A stretch of 47,132 bases of DNA from Nitrospirota bacterium (lineage in GTDB: Bacteria; Nitrospirota; Nitrospiria; Nitrospirales; Nitrospiraceae). Under the pieces are notes generated by a model. The model was given only the letters and a program-made list of their open reading frames with translations, did no database searches and had not been told where the DNA came from. The stretch lies in NCBI GenBank assembly GCA_005877775.1, contig VBOJ01000053.1, positions 1 to 47,132 of the forward strand. The letters are read 5' to 3'. The translations under genes and the position numbers were made by a program. Shown here piece by piece: positions 32,398 to 40,939 of this stretch (the stretch's first letter is position 1; each line of letters starts with the position of its first letter).

Positions 32398-33848
32398 GCG
32401 GAGAGTTACAGGATACGATCTGTGCCATTGCGACTCCGGTAGGAGAAGGCGGGGTCGGTATTCTGAGAATTAGCGGAGAGAAGGCCATTGAAGTGGCGGC
32501 CGGTCTTGTACGGCTCCGTTCCGGCAGACCGCTCGACTCGGTCAGAAGCCACGTCATGCACCATGCCGACCTGCTTGAACCAGCGCCTGTACGAGAAGCC
32601 CCGACAGAACTGGTTCAGGCCAGGAACCGCCGGCCAGCTGCTTCTCTGGCCATTGACGAGGCGCTCATCGTTGTGATGAGGGCCCCCCGGTCCTACACTG
32701 CCGAGGATGTGGTGGAAATTCAGTGCCACGGAGGCCCATTGATTCTCCAAACCCTGTGCGAAGCACTGATCCATCGGGGAGCTCGTCTGGCTGAACCCGG
32801 TGAGTTCACGAAGCGCGCGTTTCTGAACGGGCGCTTGGACCTCACCCAGGCCGAGGCAGTCCTTGACACGATTCGAGCCAAAACGGTCGGCAGCCTCAGG
32901 ATTGCACAGGAACAGCTGCGGGGGGGCCTGTCGGTGGAAATTGACCGAATGCGGGAGGGCCTGATCCGCCTGCTTGCTCACGTGGAAGCTGCCATCGACT
33001 TCACTGAGGAAGATTTGGCATTTATTCGGACACAGGAACTTGCAGCGGATCTCCAAAAGACAATTGAAGAACTCTCCCGCTTAGCGGACAGTTGTCGGGA
33101 AGGACGTATTCTCCGGGAGGGTGTAACCGCCGCGATTATCGGGCGGCCCAACGTGGGTAAGTCCAGCCTGCTGAATTCACTCCTGCGGACTGATCGCGCC
33201 ATCGTCACGCCGGTGCCGGGGACGACACGCGATGTGCTCGAAGAGGTGTTGAATATTAGGGGTGTACCGGTGCGGTTATTTGACACAGCGGGAGTCCATG
33301 CCACTGAAGATCCGGTCGAACAGGAAGGGATCAGGCGTAGTCTCACTGCGATGGAGCTAGCGGAGCTGTTACTGATTGTCCTAGATGGCTCGATGCCGCT
33401 CGCCCAGGATGACCACGAGCTCCTGGCACGGCACCGGGATAAGAAGCGGTTGGTGGTGATCAACAAGACCGATCTGCCCAGCCGGATTGATTCATCAACG
33501 TTTACTGTGTTGGAGCATGACGACCCGCCTTGCACCGTCGTTCGCGTCTCGGCCAAAACGGGGAATGGCCTCGACGATCTACGGGACCGTCTTCGGGCGA
33601 TGATGCTTCGCGCAGACTTTGAGCCAGGCGAGTCGGTCGTGGTCACACATCTGCGCCACCAGACCGCGCTGCTCCGGGCCAAAGAGGCGCTGTCGAGTGC
33701 TGCCGGATCTGTGGCGGCGAGCCTTTCTGGAGAATTCGTGGCCGTGGACCTTCGAGCCTCCATTGACGCCCTCGGCGAGATCACCGGCGCGATCAGCACG
33801 GACGATATCTTGGATCGCATCTTTCGGGAGTTTTGCATCGGGAAATGA
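32394..33848 (+). CDS. mnmE: tRNA modification GTPase MnmE (TrmE)
   Basis: 484 aa, slightly longer than usual (about 455). N-terminal formyl-THF-binding domain (DTICAIATPVGEGGVGILRI), helical domain, inserted G domain with P-loop GRPNVGKSS (residues 250-258), switch FDTAGVH and NKTD, and the C-terminal catalytic Cys in FCIGK at the very end. Works with MnmG to make the 5-carboxymethylaminomethyl group at U34 of certain tRNAs. An insert at about residues 60-80 explains the extra length. Followed by a heptamer array and mnmG. Confidence 0.97.
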   Translation: MSGELQDTICAIATPVGEGGVGILRISGEKAIEVAAGLVRLRSGRPLDSVRSHVMHHADLLEPAPVREAPTELVQARNRRPAASLAIDEALIVVMRAPRSYTAEDVVEIQCHGGPLILQTLCEALIHRGARLAEPGEFTKRAFLNGRLDLTQAEAVLDTIRAKTVGSLRIAQEQLRGGLSVEIDRMREGLIRLLAHVEAAIDFTEEDLAFIRTQELAADLQKTIEELSRLADSCREGRILREGVTAAIIGRPNVGKSSLLNSLLRTDRAIVTPVPGTTRDVLEEVLNIRGVPVRLFDTAGVHATEDPVEQEGIRRSLTAMELAELLLIVLDGSMPLAQDDHELLARHRDKKRLVVINKTDLPSRIDSSTFTVLEHDDPPCTVVRVSAKTGNGLDDLRDRLRAMMLRADFEPGESVVVTHLRHQTALLRAKEALSSAAGSVAASLSGEFVAVDLRASIDALGEITGAISTDDILDRIFREFCIGK

Positions 33849-33939
33849 ATGGGCGAAAGGCCAGGGGCTAGAGGCGATAGGCTGTAGGCTGACATCATCA
33901 TTCGACCTATCGCCCCTCGCCTCGTGCCTCTAGCCAGGC
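33849..33939. repeat. 7-bp-period degenerate palindromic array (locus 5), between mnmE and mnmG
   Basis: Left arm ATGGGCG, AAAGGCC, AGGGGCT, AGAGGCG, ATAGGCT, GTAGGCT from 33849. Right arm ACCTATC, GCCCCTC, GCCTCGT, GCCTCTA, GCCAGGC from 33905 to 33939. The arms are largely complementary (GGCTAGAGGC opposite GCCTCTAGCC). It fills nearly the whole intergenic gap, starting at the base after the mnmE stop. Confidence 0.88.
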
Positions 33940-33948
33940 AGTTCTTGT

Positions 33949-35832
33949 ATGGCACGACGGTACGACATCGTGGTGGTAGGAGGAGGCCACGCAGGCTGTG
34001 AAGCGGCTCTTGCGGCCGTACGGATGGGCGCGCAAGTCCTCCTGCTGACCATGGATGAAGACAAGATCGCCCAGATGTCCTGTAATCCCGCGGTCGGCGG
34101 GATCGCCAAAGGACACTTGGTGAAGGAAATTGATGCGCTGGGCGGCGAGATGGGTCGCAATACCGACCGCGCCGGCATTCAGTTTCGGATGCTCAACACC
34201 AGCAAAGGGCCGGCGGTCCGGGCGCTACGGGCTCAGTGCGACAAGAAACTCTATCGACAGGCCATGCAGCAGACGCTTCGCTCGCAGGTAGGGATCGACA
34301 TTGGCCGCGGCACTGTGGACCGCGTGGTCACGCAGGGGCGGAGCATCACCGGCGTGCTCACGGATTCGGGGGAGCTGGTCTCCGCACGAGCCGTGATACT
34401 GACATCGGGTACATTCCTTAAGGGATTAATCCATGTCGGGATGAATCATTTTCCTGCCGGACGTGGCGGAGAGGCTTCGGCAGAGCATCTCTCAGACTGC
34501 ATGCGCGATCTGGGATTCGAACTGGGACGCCTGAAGACCGGCACTCCGCCGCGCCTAGATCGGGACACGATCAATTTTGAGGTCATGATCCCGCAACCAG
34601 GTGATGATCCGCCCACTCCGTTTTCGTATCGAACAGAGAAAATTACCACACCTCAGGTGTCCTGTCATCTCACTTACACCAATGAAGAGACCCACACCCT
34701 CATCCGAGAGAACCTCGATCGTTCCCCCATGTACAGCGGTGTGATCGAATCGGTCGGTCCGCGCTACTGTCCCTCGATCGAGGACAAAGTCGTTCGCTTT
34801 GCGGACAAACCAAGGCACCAGATTTTTATCGAGCCTGAAGGGTTGGCCAGCAACGAATACTATCCGAACGGGATCTCTACAAGTCTGCCGGTTGATGTTC
34901 AGGCGGCAATCCTGCGGACAATTCCTGGGCTGGAGCATGCCAAGATGCTGAAACCCGGCTATGCGATTGAATACGATTACTTTCCCCCCCGGCAACTTCA
35001 TCCCACCCTGGAAACCAAGCTGGTCGCTGGGCTTTACCATGCGGGCCAGATCAATGGTACGTCAGGATATGAAGAGGCTGCTGCTCAAGGAATCATGGCC
35101 GGGATCAATGCTGTCCTAAAGATACGCGGAGAGTCTCCACTCGTGCTAGATCGGTCCCAGGCCTATATTGGAGTCTTGATCGACGACCTGATCACCAAGG
35201 ATGCCCGCGAGCCGTACCGTATGTTTACCTCTCGGGCTGAATATCGCTTGCTCCTACGCCAGGACAATGCAGATCTGAGATTGATGGACATTGGCTACCA
35301 TCTTGGGTTGATCCCGGACCCAGTCCATGCACGATTTTTGATCAAGCGTGCATCCGTCGATCGAGAGGTCACGCGTCTGAAGCAAACGAGGCCTGAATGG
35401 ACTGAGAGGTTCAAAAAGAGGATCGCAGTCTTGGAGCTAGATGGCATCACTCCGGACCTCACGCTGGCCCAGCTATTGAAGAGACAGGAATTGACCTATG
35501 CTGAACTATTAGAAATGACCAGTGAAACTGGACCAGAAAACGAAGAAATCAGAGATTCCGTTGAGATAACGGTGAAATATGAAGGATACATTCGGCGTCA
35601 GCTTCAACAAGTGGCGAGCTTCAAAAAACTAGAGGAGCGACGGATCCCAACCACATTTAACTACGAGGATGTGACAGGTTTTTCTCGAGAAGTGTTGGAA
35701 AAACTCCAACGAGTCAGGCCAGCTTCCATTGGACAAGCCTCACGCATTTCCGGAGTCACTCCCGCCGCTATTTCTTTGCTCATTGTCGCCCTTGAACGAG
35801 ATAGACGACTAGGCCATTCCCTGCAACCCTAA
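33949..35832 (+). CDS. mnmG: tRNA uridine-5-carboxymethylaminomethyl modification enzyme MnmG (GidA)
   Basis: 627 aa, full length. FAD-binding Rossmann motif [20 protein letters not shown] at the N-terminus, [40 protein letters not shown], a GTPPRLDR segment and the family [16 protein letters not shown]. The C-terminal helical domain ([12 protein letters not shown]) contacts MnmE. Partner of MnmE in wobble-uridine modification. Codon use becomes noticeably more AT-rich toward the 3' end, leading into the rsmG/parAB stretch. Confidence 0.98.
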   Translation: MARRYDIVVVGGGHAGCEAALAAVRMGAQVLLLTMDEDKIAQMSCNPAVGGIAKGHLVKEIDALGGEMGRNTDRAGIQFRMLNTSKGPAVRALRAQCDKKLYRQAMQQTLRSQVGIDIGRGTVDRVVTQGRSITGVLTDSGELVSARAVILTSGTFLKGLIHVGMNHFPAGRGGEASAEHLSDCMRDLGFELGRLKTGTPPRLDRDTINFEVMIPQPGDDPPTPFSYRTEKITTPQVSCHLTYTNEETHTLIRENLDRSPMYSGVIESVGPRYCPSIEDKVVRFADKPRHQIFIEPEGLASNEYYPNGISTSLPVDVQAAILRTIPGLEHAKMLKPGYAIEYDYFPPRQLHPTLETKLVAGLYHAGQINGTSGYEEAAAQGIMAGINAVLKIRGESPLVLDRSQAYIGVLIDDLITKDAREPYRMFTSRAEYRLLLRQDNADLRLMDIGYHLGLIPDPVHARFLIKRASVDREVTRLKQTRPEWTERFKKRIAVLELDGITPDLTLAQLLKRQELTYAELLEMTSETGPENEEIRDSVEITVKYEGYIRRQLQQVASFKKLEERRIPTTFNYEDVTGFSREVLEKLQRVRPASIGQASRISGVTPAAISLLIVALERDRRLGHSLQP

Positions 35833-35999
35833 TTTCGACCTGCAATCCCTACCGCTTCAGCTAGGACTGGAATTCACTCCTACAGAAGATTCATAGTCAG
35901 TATATTCATTATATTTGTGGTATTGAGATCGTAGCGGAACGCATCATTCCCTTTTGCTCTCTCAAAATAGAGCTTGACGTGGATCATGGTTTGTCGTAA

Positions 36000-36668
36000 A
36001 TGTTCCACGTGGAACAGTCAGAGCAGTTCGCCGAGTTTTTCATAGGAGGGCTAGCGCAACTCGGGTTTTCTTTAACAGACGCTCAAGTACATGATTTTAT
36101 TTACTATTACAATGAATTAGTAGCTTGGAATAAGAAAATTAATCTCACCTCAATCACACGAGATAAGGAAATAGCTGTCAAGCATTTTCTCGACTCACTC
36201 GCCTATAGCAGAGTCCTTGCTCCTTTCCCCAATCATAATGAATCTTTGCTCGACGTAGGGTCTGGAGCGGGATTTCCGGGATTGCCTTTAAAGATTTCTC
36301 ATCCAGATCTTGACTTGACTTTATTAGAACCAAACCTGAAGAAGGGCGCATTTCTGCGACATATTATTGGCAAGCTTCGCCTGAAGAAAACGGTTGTCCT
36401 TGCGAAACGCCTGCAGGATCTCAGAGAGGAGCCGACACATCAAGGGCACTATCGACATATCGTCACTCGAGCTATTGGAATTGAGCAGATTCTTCCTTTC
36501 GCTCGACCGCTATTGGCTGAAAAAGGATTCATTGTTCTCGGACGATCAAAACCATTAGAAAATCGAATGGATTCATATGGTCTTCGAATAGCAAGAGAGG
36601 TGTCATTTAGCCTACCTTATGGCTATGGGAAAAGAGTGCTGACAGTCGTTGAGGCATGGGATAACTGA
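36000..36668 (+). CDS. rsmG: 16S rRNA (guanine-N7)-methyltransferase RsmG (GidB)
   Basis: 222 aa. SAM-binding motif LLDVGSGAGFPGLPLKI, preceding VKHFLDSLAYSRVL, and later VTRAIGIEQILPFARPLL. Methylates a guanine in the 530 loop of 16S rRNA. The annotated ATG at 36000 is unusual: it lies one base ahead of a parS palindrome, so the first codons (M-F-H-V-E-Q) are the parS site itself, and no clear ribosome binding site precedes it. The true start may be later. Base composition is much more AT-rich than in mnmE or the atp genes. Confidence 0.94.
   Translation: MFHVEQSEQFAEFFIGGLAQLGFSLTDAQVHDFIYYYNELVAWNKKINLTSITRDKEIAVKHFLDSLAYSRVLAPFPNHNESLLDVGSGAGFPGLPLKISHPDLDLTLLEPNLKKGAFLRHIIGKLRLKKTVVLAKRLQDLREEPTHQGHYRHIVTRAIGIEQILPFARPLLAEKGFIVLGRSKPLENRMDSYGLRIAREVSFSLPYGYGKRVLTVVEAWDN
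36001..36016. promoter_or_regulatory. parS centromere site 1
   Basis: TGTTCCACGTGGAACA, a perfect 16-bp palindrome. It differs from the well-known bacterial parS consensus (TGTTTCACGTGAAACA) only at two symmetric positions. It overlaps the first codons of rsmG. It should be bound by the ParB encoded 1.5 kb downstream. Confidence 0.93.
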
Positions 36669-36685
36669 TGAATGGAATCAAGGGA

Positions 36686-36701
36686 TGTTCCACGTGGAAC
36701 A
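36686..36701. promoter_or_regulatory. parS centromere site 2
   Basis: Second identical TGTTCCACGTGGAACA, in the gap between rsmG and parA. The two sites are 685 bp apart. Position just before parA also allows ParB autoregulation of parAB. Confidence 0.95.
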
Positions 36702-36730
36702 GTTGAAAGTGACGTTATAAGGGTCTATCA

Positions 36731-37507
36731 ATGGCTAAAATAATTGCGGTCGCAAATCAGAAGGGAGGCGTTGGTAAAACAACAACTTCCGTGAATCTTG
36801 CGGCATCACTTGCTGTTAATGAACGATCTGTGTTGTTGATCGATATGGATCCACAGGCCAATGCAACGAGTGGGCTTGGCCTCGATACCCGTGCCTTGCG
36901 TCGCACTGTTTATGACTGTCTTATAAGAGGCGCAAAAATATCCGATGTGGTTCAATCTACTGCTGTTTCTAAACTCTCCATCGTTCCGTCTAACGCAGAC
37001 CTTGCTGGTGCTGAAGTGGAGCTCGTCTTGGTCCAAGAACGTGAAAAGATGTTGAAATCAGTTGTGGATGAGTCGCAAGCTCAGTATGATTATTTGATCA
37101 TAGATTGCCCTCCAGCGCTCGGTCTGTTGACTGTCAATGCCTTAGTAGCTGCGTCGTCTGTCCTTGTGCCGGTGCAATGTGAGTACTATGCGATGGAAGG
37201 GTTGGGTCGCTTAATGTCCAACGTACGGAGGGTGCAGGATTCACTCAATCCAGCCTTGGAGCTGGAGGGCATCCTGCTCACCCTCTATGATTCCAGAAAC
37301 AGCCTGTCACGGCAAGTTGTTGAAGAAATCAGAGAGCATTTTAAGGGAAAAGTCTATAAAACAATCATTCCAAGGAATGTCACGTTGGCCGAAGCTCCAA
37401 GTTATGGCCGTCCCGGGATACTCTACAATGCTGCATCAGCCGGGGCTCAAGCCTATCTCGAACTCACAAGGGAGGTTCTAAATCATGGAAAAGAAAGCCC
37501 TCGGTAG
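36731..37507 (+). CDS. parA: Chromosome partitioning ATPase ParA (Soj)
   Basis: 258 aa. Deviant Walker A KGGVGKTTT (residues 11-19) with both signature lysines, Walker A' LLIDMDPQANATSG, Walker B DYLIIDCPPALG. It lacks an N-terminal HTH, so it is the chromosomal Soj type. Forms ATP-dependent DNA-bound dimers that pull ParB-parS complexes apart. Overlaps parB by 23 bp, with two parS sites upstream. Confidence 0.97.
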   Translation: MAKIIAVANQKGGVGKTTTSVNLAASLAVNERSVLLIDMDPQANATSGLGLDTRALRRTVYDCLIRGAKISDVVQSTAVSKLSIVPSNADLAGAEVELVLVQEREKMLKSVVDESQAQYDYLIIDCPPALGLLTVNALVAASSVLVPVQCEYYAMEGLGRLMSNVRRVQDSLNPALELEGILLTLYDSRNSLSRQVVEEIREHFKGKVYKTIIPRNVTLAEAPSYGRPGILYNAASAGAQAYLELTREVLNHGKESPR

Positions 37508-38363
37508 AGGACTCGAGGCGTTATTGCCGGTGAGTGGTGGCAAAATTCTCTCTGAGGATAAAGAAATTCAAGAACTTCCAATCGATCACATTATTCCAAA
37601 TCGTTATCAGCCGCGACGAGAATTTTCAGATTCAGAGCTTGGAGAATTGGCTGACTCTGTAAAACAAAACGGCTTGCTCCAACCTATTCTCGTTCGGCGA
37701 AAGGGGGACGGGTTTTTTGAGCTCATTGCCGGTGAGCGCCGCCTCAGAGCTGCCAAGCTCGCTGGCCTTCAAGTCGTTGCAGCCATTGTACGAAACTCAA
37801 ACGATGAGCAAGCGATCGAACTTGCGTTAGTGGAAAATCTACAGCGTAAAGACCTTAACCCAATGGAAGCGGCACGCGCCTATCATCGAATGGTTCATGA
37901 ATTCGGGTTTACCCATGAGACCATTGCCCAGCGGCTGGGGAAAGATCGTTCCTCGATCGCGAATCTCGCAAGGCTTGTTAATTTACCTAATGAAATTAAG
38001 AACTTAGTCGAATCAAACCTCATTTCAACTGGCCATGCGAAAGTGATTTTAGGGCTCGATAGTTCTGAGAAACAGATAAAGCTGGCTCGGAAAATCGTTG
38101 AAGGCCAACTGTCAGTGCGGCAAGCAGAGGAGGAGGTAGCTCATAAGTCACGATCACGGAAAGATAAGAAAGTCGCGTGGCGAAGAAAGCCCTACCCGGA
38201 CCTTGAGGAGAGAATTCAAAAACACCTTGGGACTCGGATCACAATCCTGAAGGGAAAAAGAGGTGGCAAGATCGTCATCCACTATTTTTCCCCCGCTGAA
38301 TTGGAAAGGTTGTTGGAAGTTCTTCTAGGAGGCTCTTCTATTGAGTTACACGCAAGCCATTGA
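37485..38363 (+). CDS. parB: Chromosome partitioning protein ParB (Spo0J)
   Basis: 292 aa. N-terminal CTPase domain: IIPNRYQPRREF, then GERRLRAAKLAG (the GERR box that binds CTP). A central HTH (ETIAQRLGKDRSSIANLARL) reads parS, and a C-terminal dimerisation domain ends the protein. It loads as a sliding clamp at the two parS sites at 36001 and 36686. The start lies inside parA, so expression is coupled. Confidence 0.97.
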   Translation: MEKKALGRGLEALLPVSGGKILSEDKEIQELPIDHIIPNRYQPRREFSDSELGELADSVKQNGLLQPILVRRKGDGFFELIAGERRLRAAKLAGLQVVAAIVRNSNDEQAIELALVENLQRKDLNPMEAARAYHRMVHEFGFTHETIAQRLGKDRSSIANLARLVNLPNEIKNLVESNLISTGHAKVILGLDSSEKQIKLARKIVEGQLSVRQAEEEVAHKSRSRKDKKVAWRRKPYPDLEERIQKHLGTRITILKGKRGGKIVIHYFSPAELERLLEVLLGGSSIELHASH

Positions 38364-38736
38364 ATCTAAATTATTTCGTGTTCTTTCACATCTTGGTTTA
38401 CAGCTTTTCGGCATAGTTGTTTTCAGCGCACAAGAACGAAAAATCCTCCGCATTTGATCCGAGAGAGTCAATTCAGAGCGAAAACTCTACTCAGCTCAAA
38501 TCGCAGCACGACCCCTTTCACCCAGATGAGCAATGTTCTTAATGGTGTACATGGTCTACATCTTGCATAAAAACCGTGGTTTGTGTGGGGCCAGTCAATT
38601 GATCTCATTGATGTCATGGAGGTCCTGCTGTCAGTGAAAAGAACCGTGTGAGTCAACGGCGTGCGAATGTGTGCACCATCGGCCGTCTTACATTATCGAC
38701 CGTCGCACATTGAAGCGTATAGATGAGGAGGATATT
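38364..38736. other. Gap between parB and bactofilin gene
   Basis: About 370 bp, AT-rich near parB. I see no gene, no stable hairpin with a T-run and no convincing promoter. Only the ribosome binding site of the bactofilin gene (GAGGAGGATATT before 38737) is clear. Confidence 0.5.
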
Positions 38737-39189
38737 ATGTGGGGGCCAAACGATAAGAAGAAAGACAGCCCTGGAAACGATGAAAACTTCACGTTTTTGG
38801 GGAAAGGCGTCGATTTCAAAGGCATCGTTAACTTCGACGGGACCGTTCGGATCGATGGTCGCCTCGAGGGTGAAATTCACGCCAGCGGCACCCTCATAGT
38901 GGGGGACCATGCGATCGTTAAGGGTACTATTTCTGTGGGTACCTTGATCACAAGTGGCAAGATCAACGGTACCGTCAGCGCATCCGAAAAGGTGCAGATA
39001 CTTAAGCCCGCCGTGCTGATTGGCGATGTCAAAACGCCGGCAATTTCGGTCGAAGAGGGTGCGCAACTTCACGGTATGTGCGAGATGGGTGCGAACATGT
39101 GGGTGGAGGACAAATCTGAAGGGCTCGAGAATGTCCATGACATGGCCACTCATCGGGGTAGGGTTCGAGTTCAGGAGTTGAAGTCTTGA
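38737..39189 (+). CDS. Bactofilin (polymer-forming cytoskeletal protein)
   Basis: 150 aa from the ATG at 38737, chosen because GAGGAGG precedes it by 6 nt; a longer frame to 38671 has no such signal. A short charged N-terminus (MWGPNDKKKDSPGNDENF) is followed by the bactofilin right-handed beta-helix of short hydrophobic repeats (VDFKGIVNFDGTVRIDGRLE, GEIHASGTLIVGDHAIVKG, and so on). It then has a polar C-terminal tail. Bactofilins polymerise without nucleotide at the membrane and organise cell shape or, in some bacteria, ParAB/parS positioning. The neighbouring parAB makes that role worth considering. Confidence 0.93.
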   Translation: MWGPNDKKKDSPGNDENFTFLGKGVDFKGIVNFDGTVRIDGRLEGEIHASGTLIVGDHAIVKGTISVGTLITSGKINGTVSASEKVQILKPAVLIGDVKTPAISVEEGAQLHGMCEMGANMWVEDKSEGLENVHDMATHRGRVRVQELKS

Positions 39190-39199
39190 GAGTTGAGCC

Positions 39200-40276
39200 A
39201 TGACACGGCCCACAGTCATCCTCGGAATGAGCGGCGGAGTTGACAGCTCCGTGGCGGCGTCCCTCCTAGTTGAACAGGGGTTCGAAGTCCAAGGCGTCAC
39301 CCTCCAAGTCTGGGAGCAGGAGGATGAGTCGGTCGCTGTGTCGAAGCGCTGGCAGGAACGAGGCTGTTGCAAAGTCGGTCTTGCGAAGTATGTGGCGAAG
39401 CGACTTGGGATCGCTCATGAAGTGATTGATACGCGAGTGAGTTTCCGGACTGGCGTCATAGATGATTTCCTGTCCGCATACCTCGCTGGCACAACCCCGA
39501 ATCCCTGCGTGCGATGCAACGAGCGCGTGAAGATCCGTTCACTCTATCGGATTGCTGAAGAGCGAGCAGCGGATTTCCTCGCTACAGGGCACTACGCCAG
39601 GATCGTACGAAACCACAACAGGCACAGTCTGAGACGAGCCAATGACGCTCGGAAGGATCAAAGCTATTTCCTCCATCGGCTCAGTCCTGCGTGGCTTTCT
39701 CGCATCTTGTTTCCGGTCGGATCCATGCAGAAGGCGGAAGTGTGGGCGCGAGCTGAATCCATAGGGTTGCCGGCTGACGAGTTAAAAGAGAGTCAGGAAA
39801 TCTGCTTCGTCACCCAGGGGAGTTATCGATCATTCATCCAGACAGAGAGGCCGGAGTCCAGAAGTCCCGGTCTCTTCACCGATGCATCAGGCAACGTGCT
39901 GGGACACCACAAAGGGATCGCCTATTACACGCCCGGACAGCGACGAGGGTTGGGCATTGCCACTGGCCGGCGACTATACGTCCAGCGCGTGGTGCCGGAG
40001 ACCCAGACCGTAGTCCTTGGGCCGGAAGAGAGCCTGCTCCGGTCGGACTGTGTCGTGGCAGACCTGAACCTCTTCGATGAGTCTGTCTTGGAGGGCCCGA
40101 CTCAGGCCGAAGTGAAGGTCCGCTATGCCACGCCACCCGCCTCTGCGACCCTGCAGCCTAACAAGGACCGGACCGTACTGGTGCGCTTCCACACCCCTCA
40201 GCGTGCGCTGAGCCCGGGACAGTCTGCCGTCTTTTACGACGGTGATCGGGTTCTTGGCGGCGGCATTATTCAGTAG
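39200..40276 (+). CDS. mnmA: tRNA-specific 2-thiouridylase MnmA
   Basis: 358 aa, full length. PP-loop GMSGGVDSSVAASLL (residues 9-23), first catalytic Cys in NPCVRCNERVK, second in SQEICFV, then the C-terminal beta-barrel (GHHKGIAYYTPGQRRGLG). Makes the 2-thio group of 2-thiouridine at the tRNA wobble position. This complements mnmE and mnmG in the same window, which act on position 5 of the same base. It starts 10 bp after the bactofilin stop. Confidence 0.97.
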   Translation: MTRPTVILGMSGGVDSSVAASLLVEQGFEVQGVTLQVWEQEDESVAVSKRWQERGCCKVGLAKYVAKRLGIAHEVIDTRVSFRTGVIDDFLSAYLAGTTPNPCVRCNERVKIRSLYRIAEERAADFLATGHYARIVRNHNRHSLRRANDARKDQSYFLHRLSPAWLSRILFPVGSMQKAEVWARAESIGLPADELKESQEICFVTQGSYRSFIQTERPESRSPGLFTDASGNVLGHHKGIAYYTPGQRRGLGIATGRRLYVQRVVPETQTVVLGPEESLLRSDCVVADLNLFDESVLEGPTQAEVKVRYATPPASATLQPNKDRTVLVRFHTPQRALSPGQSAVFYDGDRVLGGGIIQ

Positions 40277-40296
40277 CCGACACACCTCCTGCCTCC

Positions 40297-40326
40297 TTGA
40301 CAGGTCCCTCGAACGGATGCTAGTCT
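40297..40326 (+). promoter_or_regulatory. Probable promoter of the atpHAGDC operon
   Basis: Perfect -35 TTGACA (40297-40302), 18-nt spacer, weaker -10 TAGTCT (40321-40326; 3 of 6), 70 bp upstream of atpH and just after mnmA. Confidence 0.45.
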
Positions 40327-40396
40327 GACGCGCTTTTGTCGTGCCCACCCGCACGCGAATTTTCCCTGTTCATCGCCAGATTCACCGGTAGCGATT

Positions 40397-40936
40397 GTGA
40401 TCAAAAGCTCTGTTGCACGCCGTTACGCCAAGGCCTTGTTTGAACTCCTGGATGCCAAGAGTATAGAGCCCACCCGTGCTGGACTGACCGAACTGGGCCG
40501 GATCCTCTCAGGCACGGCTTCTCTCAAGCACGTCTTGGCGTCACCCGTCTTCAGCTTAAATGAAAAACGGGAGGTCCTTTCAGCGCTCAGTCGTCGGCTG
40601 AATTGCCCTCCCATTGTGGATCGCTTTCTCGCCCAGCTTGTGAAAAAGAACCGGGCCGGATGTCTGCCGGAGATCGCCGACGCGTTCGCCGCGCTCGTGG
40701 ATCAAGCCAAAGGGACTCAGCAAGTGGCGATCACTTCGGCCGCAACGCTGAGCGCTGCCCAGCAAAATGATCTTCGCACCCGCCTTCGGACTCTGCTCGG
40801 GCGCGAGGTGGATCTCACCTTTCAGACCGAGCCCAGTCTGCTCTCGGGGCTCCGGATTCGGATCGGAAGCACCGTCTTCGACAGTACAGTGAGGGGTCGG
40901 ATGACCGCTCTACAGACCTTTCTGACTAAGGAGTAG
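40397..40936 (+). CDS. atpH: ATP synthase F1 delta subunit
   Basis: 179 aa. The N-terminal VARRYAKALFELL and C-terminal LSGLRIRIGSTVFDSTVRGRM are the family signatures. Peripheral stalk protein that joins F1 alpha to the b subunits. GTG start at 40397 with no strong ribosome binding site. It opens the F1 operon. The F0 genes atpB, atpE and atpF are not upstream (mnmA is), so the membrane part must be encoded elsewhere. Confidence 0.96.
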   Translation: MIKSSVARRYAKALFELLDAKSIEPTRAGLTELGRILSGTASLKHVLASPVFSLNEKREVLSALSRRLNCPPIVDRFLAQLVKKNRAGCLPEIADAFAALVDQAKGTQQVAITSAATLSAAQQNDLRTRLRTLLGREVDLTFQTEPSLLSGLRIRIGSTVFDSTVRGRMTALQTFLTKE

Positions 40937-40939
40937 CGC

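Noticed and set aside
32978-33955. 325-codon minus-strand frame opposite mnmE, and a 239-codon one at 38653-39372 opposite the bactofilin and mnmA
   Set aside because: Ser/Arg-rich antisense frames without family resemblance, fully explained by the real genes on the plus strand.
35833-35999. Replication origin in the gap mnmG-rsmG
   Set aside because: AT-rich and beside parS, but I find no cluster of TTATCCACA-like DnaA boxes and no dnaA gene.
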